A stretch of 64,000 nucleotides of DNA, from the IMG/VR virus record IMGVR_UViG_3300033571_018919, positions 62,001 through 126,000 of that record, one strand, 5' to 3'. Shown here piece by piece: positions 53,481-62,005 of the stretch; within the stretch, counting starts at the first letter, position 1; every line of letters starts with the position of its first letter. The notes beneath the pieces were generated by a model. That model searched no databases. It saw nothing but the letters and a program-made list of their open reading frames with translations, and was not told the origin of the DNA. Origin of the DNA: a virus. The position numbers and the translations under genes are program-made.

Positions 53481-54204
53481 TACTTATAGCCCAATTTCTT
53501 TCTTTACACCAAAAACATATATCACATGTAGGTACATGTTGATTAGGTATGTATGTTTCATAAGTTATCCCTTCAAATTCACCCTCGCAACTTCTTGTTA
53601 TAGAAAATAAGTCTAATAAGTTTCTTTTTCTATATTGTTGAATTACCCAATGTTTCTCAATAAATCTAAATGGGTGTATGGCATATACATTCATGTGCTT
53701 CATTAAACGCAGGTGTTGATTAAATTCAGTAGGATCAATATCTCTTTCTTTCATCCCATCAAAGTTTTTATTTTTTGGATTTCTCGTAACACCATTATAG
53801 TAAGCACTAATTTTATTGTGATAACAAACATATTCACTATACGCACGTATTTGAATATTATCTCCGCTTACTTTTTTACCATATTCGTCCATAAGCACAG
53901 GACCAGTTGCACCATATTCAATATCCGGTGCAATAAAATTTACGTGTCTAGTCCATTCGAACGTTGGAAACTTCTTTGTTAAGTATTCATATACATTTTT
54001 TGAATCATATTCTTGCCATGGTCTAGTTTTCCACATACGAATATGACTTATGATATGAATTTTCAGATTAGGGTTTTCATTTACTGCAAGTGAACATAAT
54101 AGATATGCTAATAGCGCCGAATCGGCACCACCACTTAAACTGACAGCGATACTAGGCCATTCTTTATCATAGGGTATGTTAACGCCGTCTATGTTATATT
54201 CCAT
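53470..54204 (-). CDS. QueC-like N-type ATP-pyrophosphatase
   Basis: The 244-residue protein has the PP-loop SLSGGADSALLAYLL at residues about 22-36 and a C-terminal zinc-type set TRSCEGEF...TCDICFWCKERNW (C, then CxxCxxC) as in 7-cyano-7-deazaguanine synthase (QueC). QueC makes preQ0 from carboxy-deazaguanine; other N-type enzymes activate carboxylates for amidation. QueD, QueE and FolE are not seen in the window, so the substrate may differ or come from the host. Confidence 0.7.
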   Translation of the reverse strand: MEYNIDGVNIPYDKEWPSIAVSLSGGADSALLAYLLCSLAVNENPNLKIHIISHIRMWKTRPWQEYDSKNVYEYLTKKFPTFEWTRHVNFIAPDIEYGATGPVLMDEYGKKVSGDNIQIRAYSEYVCYHNKISAYYNGVTRNPKNKNFDGMKERDIDPTEFNQHLRLMKHMNVYAIHPFRFIEKHWVIQQYRKRNLLDLFSITRSCEGEFEGITYETYIPNQHVPTCDICFWCKERNWAISNAM

Positions 54205-55048
54205 TTTCTTCTAAATAACGAATTAAAGGTGAAACACCGACTGGCATGCCATTTTTTAATGCTAAATAAATGCTTTTTGTTTCAGTTAAATTAAAGTCCT
54301 TGCAAATTGTCTTATATCTATGTTCATGAGTATTCCAAAGGTAATCAGGTACTAGCTCATCTAAAAAATATGAACCAATCATTACTAATGCCTTATTATT
54401 CATATGGAAATCGTTCATTATTGTAATACTATCGCTATCTTCATTTGACCATCGTAAACCTATTCTGTTCCAACCTAACCCTAATCCTTTACTTAAACTA
54501 ATACCCACCGATTTAATATTTGGGTGATTAAAATCAAATTCTATGTCAGTACATGTTGTAACCCATGCTCCGTCGATATGTACATCAATTTTTTTCTCTG
54601 CACACTCACTGAGTATATCCTGCATATTATTATGTATAGATCCTATTTGTGGAAATGGCATAGCGATAATTAAAGGCACACCATGTATTAAATTTTTTGG
54701 GGTAACAAGGTATGATAAGTTTAATCTACTGTGGTATCTGTAGTCATCAACTAGTGTTTGTACCCGATGGTGCATATAAATGTTATCGATAAATTGAGTG
54801 CATCCGTTAATAATATCTATACGGTTAAATTTTTTCAATCCATATAACGAATTACGTTTAGATTCTGATAACCAATTTACAAATCGAAACTTAAATCTAT
54901 TATAAACCTCATTACTAATGTCTTTGTCCAAACATCCATGCAACACTTGTTGTATTAGAGTGTCAATTTTTTTATCTGTAAGTGGTTGTGGTCTTTCTAT
55001 TTCTAAATACTTACTATCATAATCGGGTGCAATTTTAATTCTATCCAC
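54194..55048 (-). CDS. Short PLP-enzyme-like protein (fold type I)
   Basis: This 284-residue protein starts at GTG 55048. It has IDVHIDGAWVTTCTD (Asp159) and VGISLSKGLGLGWNRIGLRW (Lys187), the Asp and Schiff-base Lys layout of fold-type I aminotransferases/decarboxylases. It is about 100 residues shorter than usual, so either a minimal or truncated enzyme. The late box AGTAAATA ends 4 nt before its start. Confidence 0.5.
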   Translation of the reverse strand: MDRIKIAPDYDSKYLEIERPQPLTDKKIDTLIQQVLHGCLDKDISNEVYNRFKFRFVNWLSESKRNSLYGLKKFNRIDIINGCTQFIDNIYMHHRVQTLVDDYRYHSRLNLSYLVTPKNLIHGVPLIIAMPFPQIGSIHNNMQDILSECAEKKIDVHIDGAWVTTCTDIEFDFNHPNIKSVGISLSKGLGLGWNRIGLRWSNEDSDSITIMNDFHMNNKALVMIGSYFLDELVPDYLWNTHEHRYKTICKDFNLTETKSIYLALKNGMPVGVSPLIRYLEENGI

Positions 55049-55052
55049 TGAC

Positions 55053-55060
55053 TATTTACT
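55053..55060 (-). promoter_or_regulatory. Late promoter-like box AGTAAATA
   Basis: The minus-strand box ends 4 nt before the GTG at 55048. Its outer T is shared with the perfect plus-strand box at 55060-55067. Confidence 0.5.
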
Positions 55061-55067
55061 ATAAATA
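55060..55067 (+). promoter_or_regulatory. T4-type late promoter box TATAAATA
   Basis: A perfect box ends 4 nt before the ATG at 55072 and heads a three-gene plus-strand unit. Confidence 0.65.
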
Positions 55068-55071
55068 TTTC

Positions 55072-55740
55072 ATGCTTTCAAAATTGACTCTTTCTGTAGA
55101 CGTAGATAGTTTAGTAAAACAAGTTAGTGAACTTAATTTTGGTAAAAGTTTATCCATTAATTATACCACAGGAAAATTACTTAATGGTCCTTATCTAACG
55201 AAACCCGAATTTCTAAATACTCCTTTAGGAAATATTTTACAATCTATTGAAAATGTAGGTGAAGCTAGATTATTAAAACTAGAAAGTGGAGAATCTTATA
55301 CTGCACATTCTGACCCAGATGATAGAATACATGTTCCTATCATAACCAATCTATATTCTTATATTATGGATTTGGACAACAATAAAATGTATCATTTGCC
55401 TGCTGATGGATCAGTGTGGTATATGGACACAAGTGTTACACATGTGGCAGCAAACTTTGGAGGTAGAACTAGAATACATTTAAACATTCGAGTGCTACTT
55501 CCTAAATTTAAATCCCCTGGCTACAAATTAACTGTTACAGGAGGCGATTATGATTGGAAACAGGAAGCATATTTTACCTTAATGACTTTTTTTAATAAAT
55601 CTATTAAAGAAAGAATTATTACAGGATTTGAAAAGGTAAACGAAAGAGAAGTTTTATTAAATTGTGATCCAATCGTGCTTAATCCTTACATAAAAAAATT
55701 AGAAGATAAAGGGTTTAGTATATCTTTAAGCGCCACATAA
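55072..55740 (+). CDS. 2-oxoglutarate oxygenase-like protein (aspartyl hydroxylase type)
   Basis: This 222-residue protein has His79-x-Asp81 in YTAHSDPDDR, a late His124 in TSVTHVAANFGG and Arg134 in RTRIHLNIRVLL, the Fe(II)/2-oxoglutarate set of aspartyl/asparaginyl hydroxylase-like proteins. The following radical SAM start is directly adjacent to its stop. Confidence 0.7.
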   Translation: MLSKLTLSVDVDSLVKQVSELNFGKSLSINYTTGKLLNGPYLTKPEFLNTPLGNILQSIENVGEARLLKLESGESYTAHSDPDDRIHVPIITNLYSYIMDLDNNKMYHLPADGSVWYMDTSVTHVAANFGGRTRIHLNIRVLLPKFKSPGYKLTVTGGDYDWKQEAYFTLMTFFNKSIKERIITGFEKVNEREVLLNCDPIVLNPYIKKLEDKGFSISLSAT

Positions 55741-56790
55741 ATGACTTTCTACAATTCTGATTTAAAAATTTTAGATATTGAGCCATCTTCTTTTTGTAAT
55801 GCAAAATGTCCTCAATGCATGAGAGAATCACAAAATGGTTCCTATGATTTTTTTAATCAAGTGAATTTAACTGATACTTTTTTTGAGATTTTTTTTCCTA
55901 AACAAGTAGTAATAAATTTAGAAATAGTTTCATTTAGTGGAAATGTGGGGGAACCTACAATGAATAAACATTTGATTGATATTATCAGGTGGTTTAGAAA
56001 ACAAAACCCTAAAATTTATGTAGAAGTATACACGAACGGCAGCGTACAGAAACCAAAGTTTTGGAGCGAATTAGGAGAAGTTATTGGACATAATGGTAAT
56101 GTGATATTTGCCATCGATGGACTAGAGGATACTAATCATATATACCGTATTGGAGTTAAATGGAACCTGCTAATGCAAAATGCAAAAGCATATATAGAAT
56201 CTGGAGCGAAGGCAACATGGCAGTTTATACCTTTTCTACACAACGAGCATCAAGTTGAGTTAGCTAAACAATTAAGTGCAGAAATGGGATTCGATAAATT
56301 TAAAATTAAAATATCACATAGAGATTTATTAAATCAACAGCAAAATGAAAAAACTAGAGTCTATCCACCAAAAAATCCTATGTATACACATAGCGGAAAT
56401 AAACTAGATTTTACTAATCTTGATGTTACTGAAAACTATTTAAATAGTCTAGATATTAAATGTTATGCCATAGAAAATAGTAACTTATATATTTCTGCTG
56501 AAGGTTTAGTGTTCCCTTGTTGTCACACGGCTAGCATTATACTTTTAGATGATAATATGGTACCTGAACCGTATAGTTGGATTAGGAAAACAAAAAGTCA
56601 ATTTAATCTTAATGAAATTAATTTACATAACAATACTCTAGAACAAATTTTAAAATCAGTTACCTTTAATGAAATTAAAGAGTCATGGAACAAAGACATT
56701 AGCGTAGGAAAAAATGCAATATGTGCAGCGATTTGCGGCAAATGTAAAAATAACAAAAGTCTTATAGAAAATCTATTGCACCATGAATAA
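55741..56790 (+). CDS. Radical SAM protein with C-terminal SPASM-like cysteines
   Basis: The 349-residue protein has CNAKCPQC (Cys19, 23, 26), VSFSGNVGEPTMNKH (SAM-binding, G-x-GEP), and a C-terminal region with KCYAIENSNLYISAEGLVF, PCCHTAS and ICGKCKNN, as in SPASM auxiliary-cluster domains. It is the partner in design to the protein at 57705. Overlap of 8 nt with the next gene. Confidence 0.87.
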   Translation: MTFYNSDLKILDIEPSSFCNAKCPQCMRESQNGSYDFFNQVNLTDTFFEIFFPKQVVINLEIVSFSGNVGEPTMNKHLIDIIRWFRKQNPKIYVEVYTNGSVQKPKFWSELGEVIGHNGNVIFAIDGLEDTNHIYRIGVKWNLLMQNAKAYIESGAKATWQFIPFLHNEHQVELAKQLSAEMGFDKFKIKISHRDLLNQQQNEKTRVYPPKNPMYTHSGNKLDFTNLDVTENYLNSLDIKCYAIENSNLYISAEGLVFPCCHTASIILLDDNMVPEPYSWIRKTKSQFNLNEINLHNNTLEQILKSVTFNEIKESWNKDISVGKNAICAAICGKCKNNKSLIENLLHHE

Positions 56791-57721
56791 ACTAATAAAA
56801 ATAGAAATAGCTAATCCTAATGCATTGCGTATTAATTTTGTAATGACACGTAGTTGCACCTACGAATGTAGATATTGTCCGGATGATCTACATTACGGTA
56901 CACATAGAGATATAAACTTAAATGATTTAAAACTGTTTCTTAGTAGATTTACGGATAGAAATACGGCCGTTCAATTGACAGGTGGTGAATGCACTACTCA
57001 TCCACAATTTGAGGAAGTTATAAAATTAATTAAAGACTTTAATTATAATGTACTAGTGGATTCTAACAGTGTTAGGACATTGCGCTTCTACGATGAAGTA
57101 AAACATTTAGTAGATAATTGGTGCATAACATTACATCCTAGTCAACATAAATTAGATTTAGAAAAATTAAAATTATTATCACAACATTCTTTTCTAGTGA
57201 TTTATGTTATGATGGATCCTAATTATTGGGAGATATCATTAGACTGGTTTGATCAAATATCAAAATTAAAAGATTTAAAAGTAACACCAATCCGAGTTAT
57301 GAACAATTGGGGAGGTGCAAATTTTCACGCTAATTACAGTGACGAACAATTAGAGTATTTGTCAAAGGCAGAATCTAAATGGCTTTTTACTGTTGAACGA
57401 GAAACAGAATTAAGAAAAACTCACATGTGGTTAGCGGATACAGAATCTATAGCAACAGACACTACTGGAAACAGGGTTACACTAGATCCATTTAAAATGA
57501 TACGCACAGGCACAAACAATTTTTATGGTTGGCAGTGTAAAGCCGGTAATGAATCAATATGCATATTTGATGACGGCAAAGCCATATGGGCAAATTGTGG
57601 GATTAAAAAATTTAACCATTACTTAGAGTTGACTCCTGAAATAATGGCTGAACCACTGAAATGTAATTTTTTAGCTTGTTCATGTGCTACTGATATTCGA
57701 GCCTCTAAGTCAAAGAATTAG
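56783..57721 (+). CDS. Radical SAM protein (GWxC-type)
   Basis: The 312-residue protein has CTYECRYC (Cys25, 29, 32), VQLTGGECTTHPQF (here GGEC instead of GGEP) and the C-terminal GWQCKAGNESICIFDDG, ANCGIKK and FLACSCAT. It ends with a 17-nt convergent overlap with the minus-strand radical SAM gene. Confidence 0.87.
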   Translation: MNKLIKIEIANPNALRINFVMTRSCTYECRYCPDDLHYGTHRDINLNDLKLFLSRFTDRNTAVQLTGGECTTHPQFEEVIKLIKDFNYNVLVDSNSVRTLRFYDEVKHLVDNWCITLHPSQHKLDLEKLKLLSQHSFLVIYVMMDPNYWEISLDWFDQISKLKDLKVTPIRVMNNWGGANFHANYSDEQLEYLSKAESKWLFTVERETELRKTHMWLADTESIATDTTGNRVTLDPFKMIRTGTNNFYGWQCKAGNESICIFDDGKAIWANCGIKKFNHYLELTPEIMAEPLKCNFLACSCATDIRASKSKN

Positions 57722-58790
57722 TTTCTATCCACTGATCATTGGGTTGACTTATATCTACATTTTTAAATTCACCGCATACTCTGGCACAGGTAATTAATTT
57801 TTCTTCATTCCATTTTTTGTGCCAAATATTTTGCCAAATTTCAGAATCAATCACATTTTTTATTCCGTTTAGTGCATTAAGTTTTTCTACACCACCAAAA
57901 TCTTCAATTAGTTTAGTGTATTGATTTTTTATATCTTCGCTTACATTATGATTGATATATTCAGGATCATAGTATGTATAGGGTATGGAACTTACCCAAC
58001 AACAAGGAAGTATGGTTTTGTATGCGTCAATGTAGATTTCTTTAAGATTTAAAACATGGCAGTTAATTTTTGCCTCAGCTATAAGTTGTTTATAAGAATT
58101 AATTACCTCTTTTGGCATAAACTTAATAGTAGTTTCAGTTGGGGGTTCAATTGTATGTGTATAGTTTCCTTCTTTATCTACAACATCGTATTTTGGTTCT
58201 ACTAAAAAGCGTGAACTATTTTTTACAACAAATTTTGAGAAACCTAAACTTTTGGCTACTACCCTACATTCTTCTGTTTGATGCTCATTGTGTTTAAATT
58301 TTATAAATGTCCATTCGGCGATTCCCCCTGCATCAATAAAAGCTTTTGCATTTTTTATTACAGTATTGTAATTAGTGCCTATCCTATATAATGAATGCGT
58401 ATCAACTAATCCGTCAAGTGCGAAATGAACACAGTGATCTACAGGAAGTGCCTTAGCTAAATCTATCCACCATGACGGCTTTCTAGCTCCGCCATTGGTG
58501 TGTATGGCAATTCGTACATTTGGATTCACATGTTTGATGTACACACACATTTCTATTAGGTCATCATGCAGCATAGGATCACCAAAATTGCCGCAAAAAT
58601 ATATACATCGGACTAAGTTTAAAATTTCAGGAGAGATGATCTTTTTAAACTCAATTAGTGTCCACTGAGTTAATTTTAAATATGGATTAGGCAACCCACC
58701 GTGATGATTTCTGGCACACATGGGGCACCTTGCCTGACAATTATTAGTTAGCTCTATGTGAATAGATTTTAATTCATTAAATTTAAACAT
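57705..58790 (-). CDS. Radical SAM protein with C-terminal SPASM-like cysteines
   Basis: The 361-residue protein has CQARCPMC (Cys18, 22, 25), IYFCGNFGDPMLHDDL and a C-terminal set with INCHVLNLKEIYIDAYK, PCCWVSS and CARVCGEFK. It is similar in design to the protein at 55741, but on the other strand. Last gene of the operon from 61969. Confidence 0.87.
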   Translation of the reverse strand: MFKFNELKSIHIELTNNCQARCPMCARNHHGGLPNPYLKLTQWTLIEFKKIISPEILNLVRCIYFCGNFGDPMLHDDLIEMCVYIKHVNPNVRIAIHTNGGARKPSWWIDLAKALPVDHCVHFALDGLVDTHSLYRIGTNYNTVIKNAKAFIDAGGIAEWTFIKFKHNEHQTEECRVVAKSLGFSKFVVKNSSRFLVEPKYDVVDKEGNYTHTIEPPTETTIKFMPKEVINSYKQLIAEAKINCHVLNLKEIYIDAYKTILPCCWVSSIPYTYYDPEYINHNVSEDIKNQYTKLIEDFGGVEKLNALNGIKNVIDSEIWQNIWHKKWNEEKLITCARVCGEFKNVDISQPNDQWIETNSLT

Positions 58791-59409
58791 TCGCCTTTCC
58801 TATAATCATGTATCTGTCATACAATGGCAATTCAAGTTTTTTTGCATTATAAACATGTAGTTTGCATTGATCTATAAAATGAGTTAAACTATTGGCAATT
58901 CGTATGTGTTCATCAATTTTGTAATTATTACTTTGTACTACAATCAAACTATTGTGCGGTAAACAAGTTAACCATGTATCATATTGTTCTTGTGTAATGT
59001 GTTCACAACTAGTGTTGATAATAATATCTGCATTACTGTGAATTGCACACATATCCGATGTAATTGCTGTAAATCTTCCTTGCATTTCTTCTTTTTTATT
59101 CATAGTTCTAGCTATTTCTTCACAACTAGGATCTATATCGATGGTACGAATATACTTAATAGAAATTTTACTTTGAAAAAGAAAACTAGCAAGAGTGCCG
59201 ACCCACCCGCCGTGTATGTCAATACTGACAGGAAAATTTAAACTTTTATCTTGTTCTGAACTGATAAAACTTTCTAAAGTTTCAATTAACCACTCTTTGC
59301 TTTGTATCTGTCCTCGCCAAAAGGCGTCTAGTGTACGTTTGGGGTCTTTGCTCTCACGAATGGCACACATCCAATAATGCAAGTGTTCAGTGTCTATATT
59401 CATGTTCAA
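58783..59409 (-). CDS. Methyltransferase-like protein
   Basis: The 208-residue protein has VSIDIHGGWVGTLASFL (motif I-like), YIRTIDIDPSCEEIAR (acidic SAM-binding residue) and ADIIINTSCEHITQEQYD, compatible with a class I methyltransferase. It overlaps the radical SAM gene at 57705 by 8 nt and follows the one at 59410 directly. Confidence 0.55.
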   Translation of the reverse strand: MNMNIDTEHLHYWMCAIRESKDPKRTLDAFWRGQIQSKEWLIETLESFISSEQDKSLNFPVSIDIHGGWVGTLASFLFQSKISIKYIRTIDIDPSCEEIARTMNKKEEMQGRFTAITSDMCAIHSNADIIINTSCEHITQEQYDTWLTCLPHNSLIVVQSNNYKIDEHIRIANSLTHFIDQCKLHVYNAKKLELPLYDRYMIIGKANV

Positions 59410-60423
59410 CTATTCTGTTAACTTGCATTTTGGTATTTTGCTATCTGCCGAACTCACACAGCTAGGGGTTATACACTTTTTTGGCGAGCCAAATAATTTA
59501 AAACCATCAGTTAATGTTCCTAATGGTTGGTCGTGGCAACTATAACTTCTTTTAATTTCATCTCCCCGTATTATAACACTTTGATACCCTGAATTGCAAT
59601 ACCAACCTTTAAAATTATTAAAACCAAAAGAATTAAATCTTTCTGCTTGGTCAAACAAGTACTCATTGTTGTCTTGGTCATACAAGCTTATTTGATATAT
59701 TTCTTGCTCCTTTGCCTTTTGGGGGAACCCATTTTGCATTATTGCAATCATTTCGTTTGTGTATCCATCTACAATTGCACTGGCGGTGTCGTTACTCTGT
59801 GGCTTTAGTGTGACATTGATTCCTTTATCATGAAATCTATTACACCTATCATACAACTCATAAAATTGATCTGGTACCATAACTTGATTAATGGTTACGT
59901 GAACATTTTCTCCCATTAAGAATAAACATTTTTCTGCAAATTCATTTTCATTCGCAAACTCACTATGATAACTTGCAGTAATTGATTTGCGTTGAAATAG
60001 TTCAGTAGACATGCACCAATTTCCCCACCATTTTTTGCTTGGACTTAAATTAGTAGTCATGTGTATACTTTGGTATGGGGTGATACCATCTTCAAGGTAT
60101 TTTAATAAAGATAATAAATGTTTATAAGCAGTTGGTTCTCCGCCACTAAAGGACCAATGAAATTTATTAAATCTATTTTGCCTTGCTTGAGTTTTTATTG
60201 AATCTATTGTTTGAATGTATTTTTGAAAATCCGAATAGTCAGGCGTTTGGCTATTAGCATAAGGCCAACAATAGCTGCACTTATAATTACAGAACCTACC
60301 AAGAATCCAACTAATATTAAAGACATCATCTTTTATTAAAGTTTGTTGACCAAATTTTACTATTTTCTCAAATGGAATTTTTGTAAAATCGATCATACTG
60401 TTCTTTGAGCCAGTCGTAGTCAT
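59410..60423 (-). CDS. Radical SAM protein (GWxC-type)
   Basis: The 337-residue protein has CNYKCSYC (Cys45, 49, 52), FHWSFSGGEPTAYKHLL and the C-terminal GWYCNSGYQSVIIRGDE, SYSCHDQPLG and ITPSCVSSAD. It overlaps the glycosyltransferase-like gene by 56 nt from its first ATG; an ATG at residue 10 would still overlap. Third of its class in the window. Confidence 0.87.
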   Translation of the reverse strand: MTTTGSKNSMIDFTKIPFEKIVKFGQQTLIKDDVFNISWILGRFCNYKCSYCWPYANSQTPDYSDFQKYIQTIDSIKTQARQNRFNKFHWSFSGGEPTAYKHLLSLLKYLEDGITPYQSIHMTTNLSPSKKWWGNWCMSTELFQRKSITASYHSEFANENEFAEKCLFLMGENVHVTINQVMVPDQFYELYDRCNRFHDKGINVTLKPQSNDTASAIVDGYTNEMIAIMQNGFPQKAKEQEIYQISLYDQDNNEYLFDQAERFNSFGFNNFKGWYCNSGYQSVIIRGDEIKRSYSCHDQPLGTLTDGFKLFGSPKKCITPSCVSSADSKIPKCKLTE

Positions 60424-61969
60424 TTATCCTTTTTAATACTTCTGTATCATTCTTGTTAGCCATCGCAAATTCTTTGCCTGCAATAGCTCCGTCAATTGCA
60501 AATTCGCCGTACTTCTTATCTTTGCCTACTGTACACCAAACGTTTAATCTGTCGTTAGTTTCAATTGAGTTTTGTCTATCAATTATTTGACTTGCTAACT
60601 TTACGCATTCTCTAAATGCACTTCGCCATGTATTGAATGGATCCGTATTAAAATTAGTATAATTACTTAGTTTAATTACAGGTTCGTATAAATTACTTAT
60701 ACTTGTAGTCATATCAGGTTTATTAGTTTGCATATGTAACGTGTAGAATCTGGGTAATAGCTTTACACCACCGTACCCATATATTAACCCATTAATTGGA
60801 TTAACGCTGCGCCAAACTCTAACTTTGGCTTGTTCATAAAAAGGTACACTAAAATCAAAAGAAAAATCATCAACTAATGATGCATCGGCATCTACTACCC
60901 AAAAATAATCTGTTTTTGCAATCTTAGCAGCAGCAATGTGTGCTTGATGTATCCCTGCTATGCCGTCAATTCTTTTTGCTTTTGGATATTTTTTAAGTAC
61001 TAGTTCAAAATTTTTTTCAGCGTTTGGTTCACCGTAGCTTATGAATATTACGTCAAATTCACCTGGGTATTTGTATTTTATAAATGTTTCAGGACTTCTT
61101 CTGCTTACAGGAATTTCTTCTTTGTATTCTTTGCTAGCATTTGGTTGAAATACATCTACAATTCTTCCATCATTTGTTATAGAACTTAACGATCTACCTA
61201 ATCGATTACATTCAAACAATATATCATCTTTATATAATTCATACTGAGCTTCAAATAGGTTATCTAAATGTTCAAAATCTTTGATATCCCCTATATTAAA
61301 ATTTTGTTTTGACAATGCGATATATGCTGCCTGCCTGGCGCCCAATATAGCCCAAACTCCATTTTCAACGTCTGTGCCTAAATGCATCCATCTCCAAAGT
61401 CTTTCATAATTTCTCCAGTTGATTTCTGAAATTTCTTTTACGAATATATCATTTTCCATACATAGTTTGATGCCTTCCCTAAACCCACTTCTCCAAGCTT
61501 GCTTTGGACTTGAATTTATGTTTACATCACTTAAACTACGATTTAATTGTAGATAATTTTTAAAATCAAAATCAACACTATTAGGATTGGAGCTGTTTTC
61601 ATGGGTACGCATAGTTTTCAGTTTTTCTACTGGCCAAACTTTGATACCACCGTTACCATACGTATTTCCATTAATGTTGTTTTTACCACTAAAGCTTATT
61701 ACACTGTCGGATACGTTTACGGTATCGACTAGATTCAGTTCAATTTGCAATAAATTATCGTGTACGTAGTTATCACCATCAACAATAATAACGTGACTAT
61801 GATTTTCAACAAGATTTGCAACAGCTTTGTGTGCAGTGTCGCTTCCCTTTATATTGTCAACACGCAGTGCATTTGGACAAATTTCTAGTAAGCGTAAGTA
61901 ATTGGCTTCTTTGTTTTCCTCTTGATAACTTAGAAAAACGACTGGATAATTTTGAATTTTGAATAGCAT
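60368..61969 (-). CDS. Tandem-duplicated glycosyltransferase-like protein
   Basis: The 533-residue protein consists of two homologous halves. Each has a V(V/I)F(L/I)SY strand, a KR(I/V)D or LRVD segment, an acidic motif (IIVDGDN near residue 64; WVVDADAS near 356), a Y-G-N/Y-G-G-(V/I)K block and W-R-S-(G/A)-F-R-E. This suggests GT-A-like folds, duplicated within one gene. An AATAAATA box ends 5 nt before its ATG. Confidence 0.55.
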   Translation of the reverse strand: MLFKIQNYPVVFLSYQEENKEANYLRLLEICPNALRVDNIKGSDTAHKAVANLVENHSHVIIVDGDNYVHDNLLQIELNLVDTVNVSDSVISFSGKNNINGNTYGNGGIKVWPVEKLKTMRTHENSSNPNSVDFDFKNYLQLNRSLSDVNINSSPKQAWRSGFREGIKLCMENDIFVKEISEINWRNYERLWRWMHLGTDVENGVWAILGARQAAYIALSKQNFNIGDIKDFEHLDNLFEAQYELYKDDILFECNRLGRSLSSITNDGRIVDVFQPNASKEYKEEIPVSRRSPETFIKYKYPGEFDVIFISYGEPNAEKNFELVLKKYPKAKRIDGIAGIHQAHIAAAKIAKTDYFWVVDADASLVDDFSFDFSVPFYEQAKVRVWRSVNPINGLIYGYGGVKLLPRFYTLHMQTNKPDMTTSISNLYEPVIKLSNYTNFNTDPFNTWRSAFRECVKLASQIIDRQNSIETNDRLNVWCTVGKDKKYGEFAIDGAIAGKEFAMANKNDTEVLKRINDYDWLKEQYDRFYKNSI

Positions 61970-61974
61970 GACAA

Positions 61975-61982
61975 TATTTATT
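61975..61982 (-). promoter_or_regulatory. Late promoter-like box AATAAATA
   Basis: The box ends 5 nt before the start codon at 61969 and heads the minus-strand operon 61969 to 57705. Confidence 0.55.
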
Positions 61983-62005
61983 AGAAAAAACGGGCAAATA
62001 AGTAT

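Noticed and set aside
34972-60423. PqqE among the radical SAM genes, to pair with pqqA
   Set aside because: None has the PqqE length with its typical opening and full SPASM layout, and pqqB/C/D are absent, so host enzymes are the simpler partner.
50396-60423. QueE as partner of the QueC-like gene
   Set aside because: QueE is about 210-230 residues with a different N-terminus; the radical SAM proteins here are longer with extra cysteines at the C-terminus.
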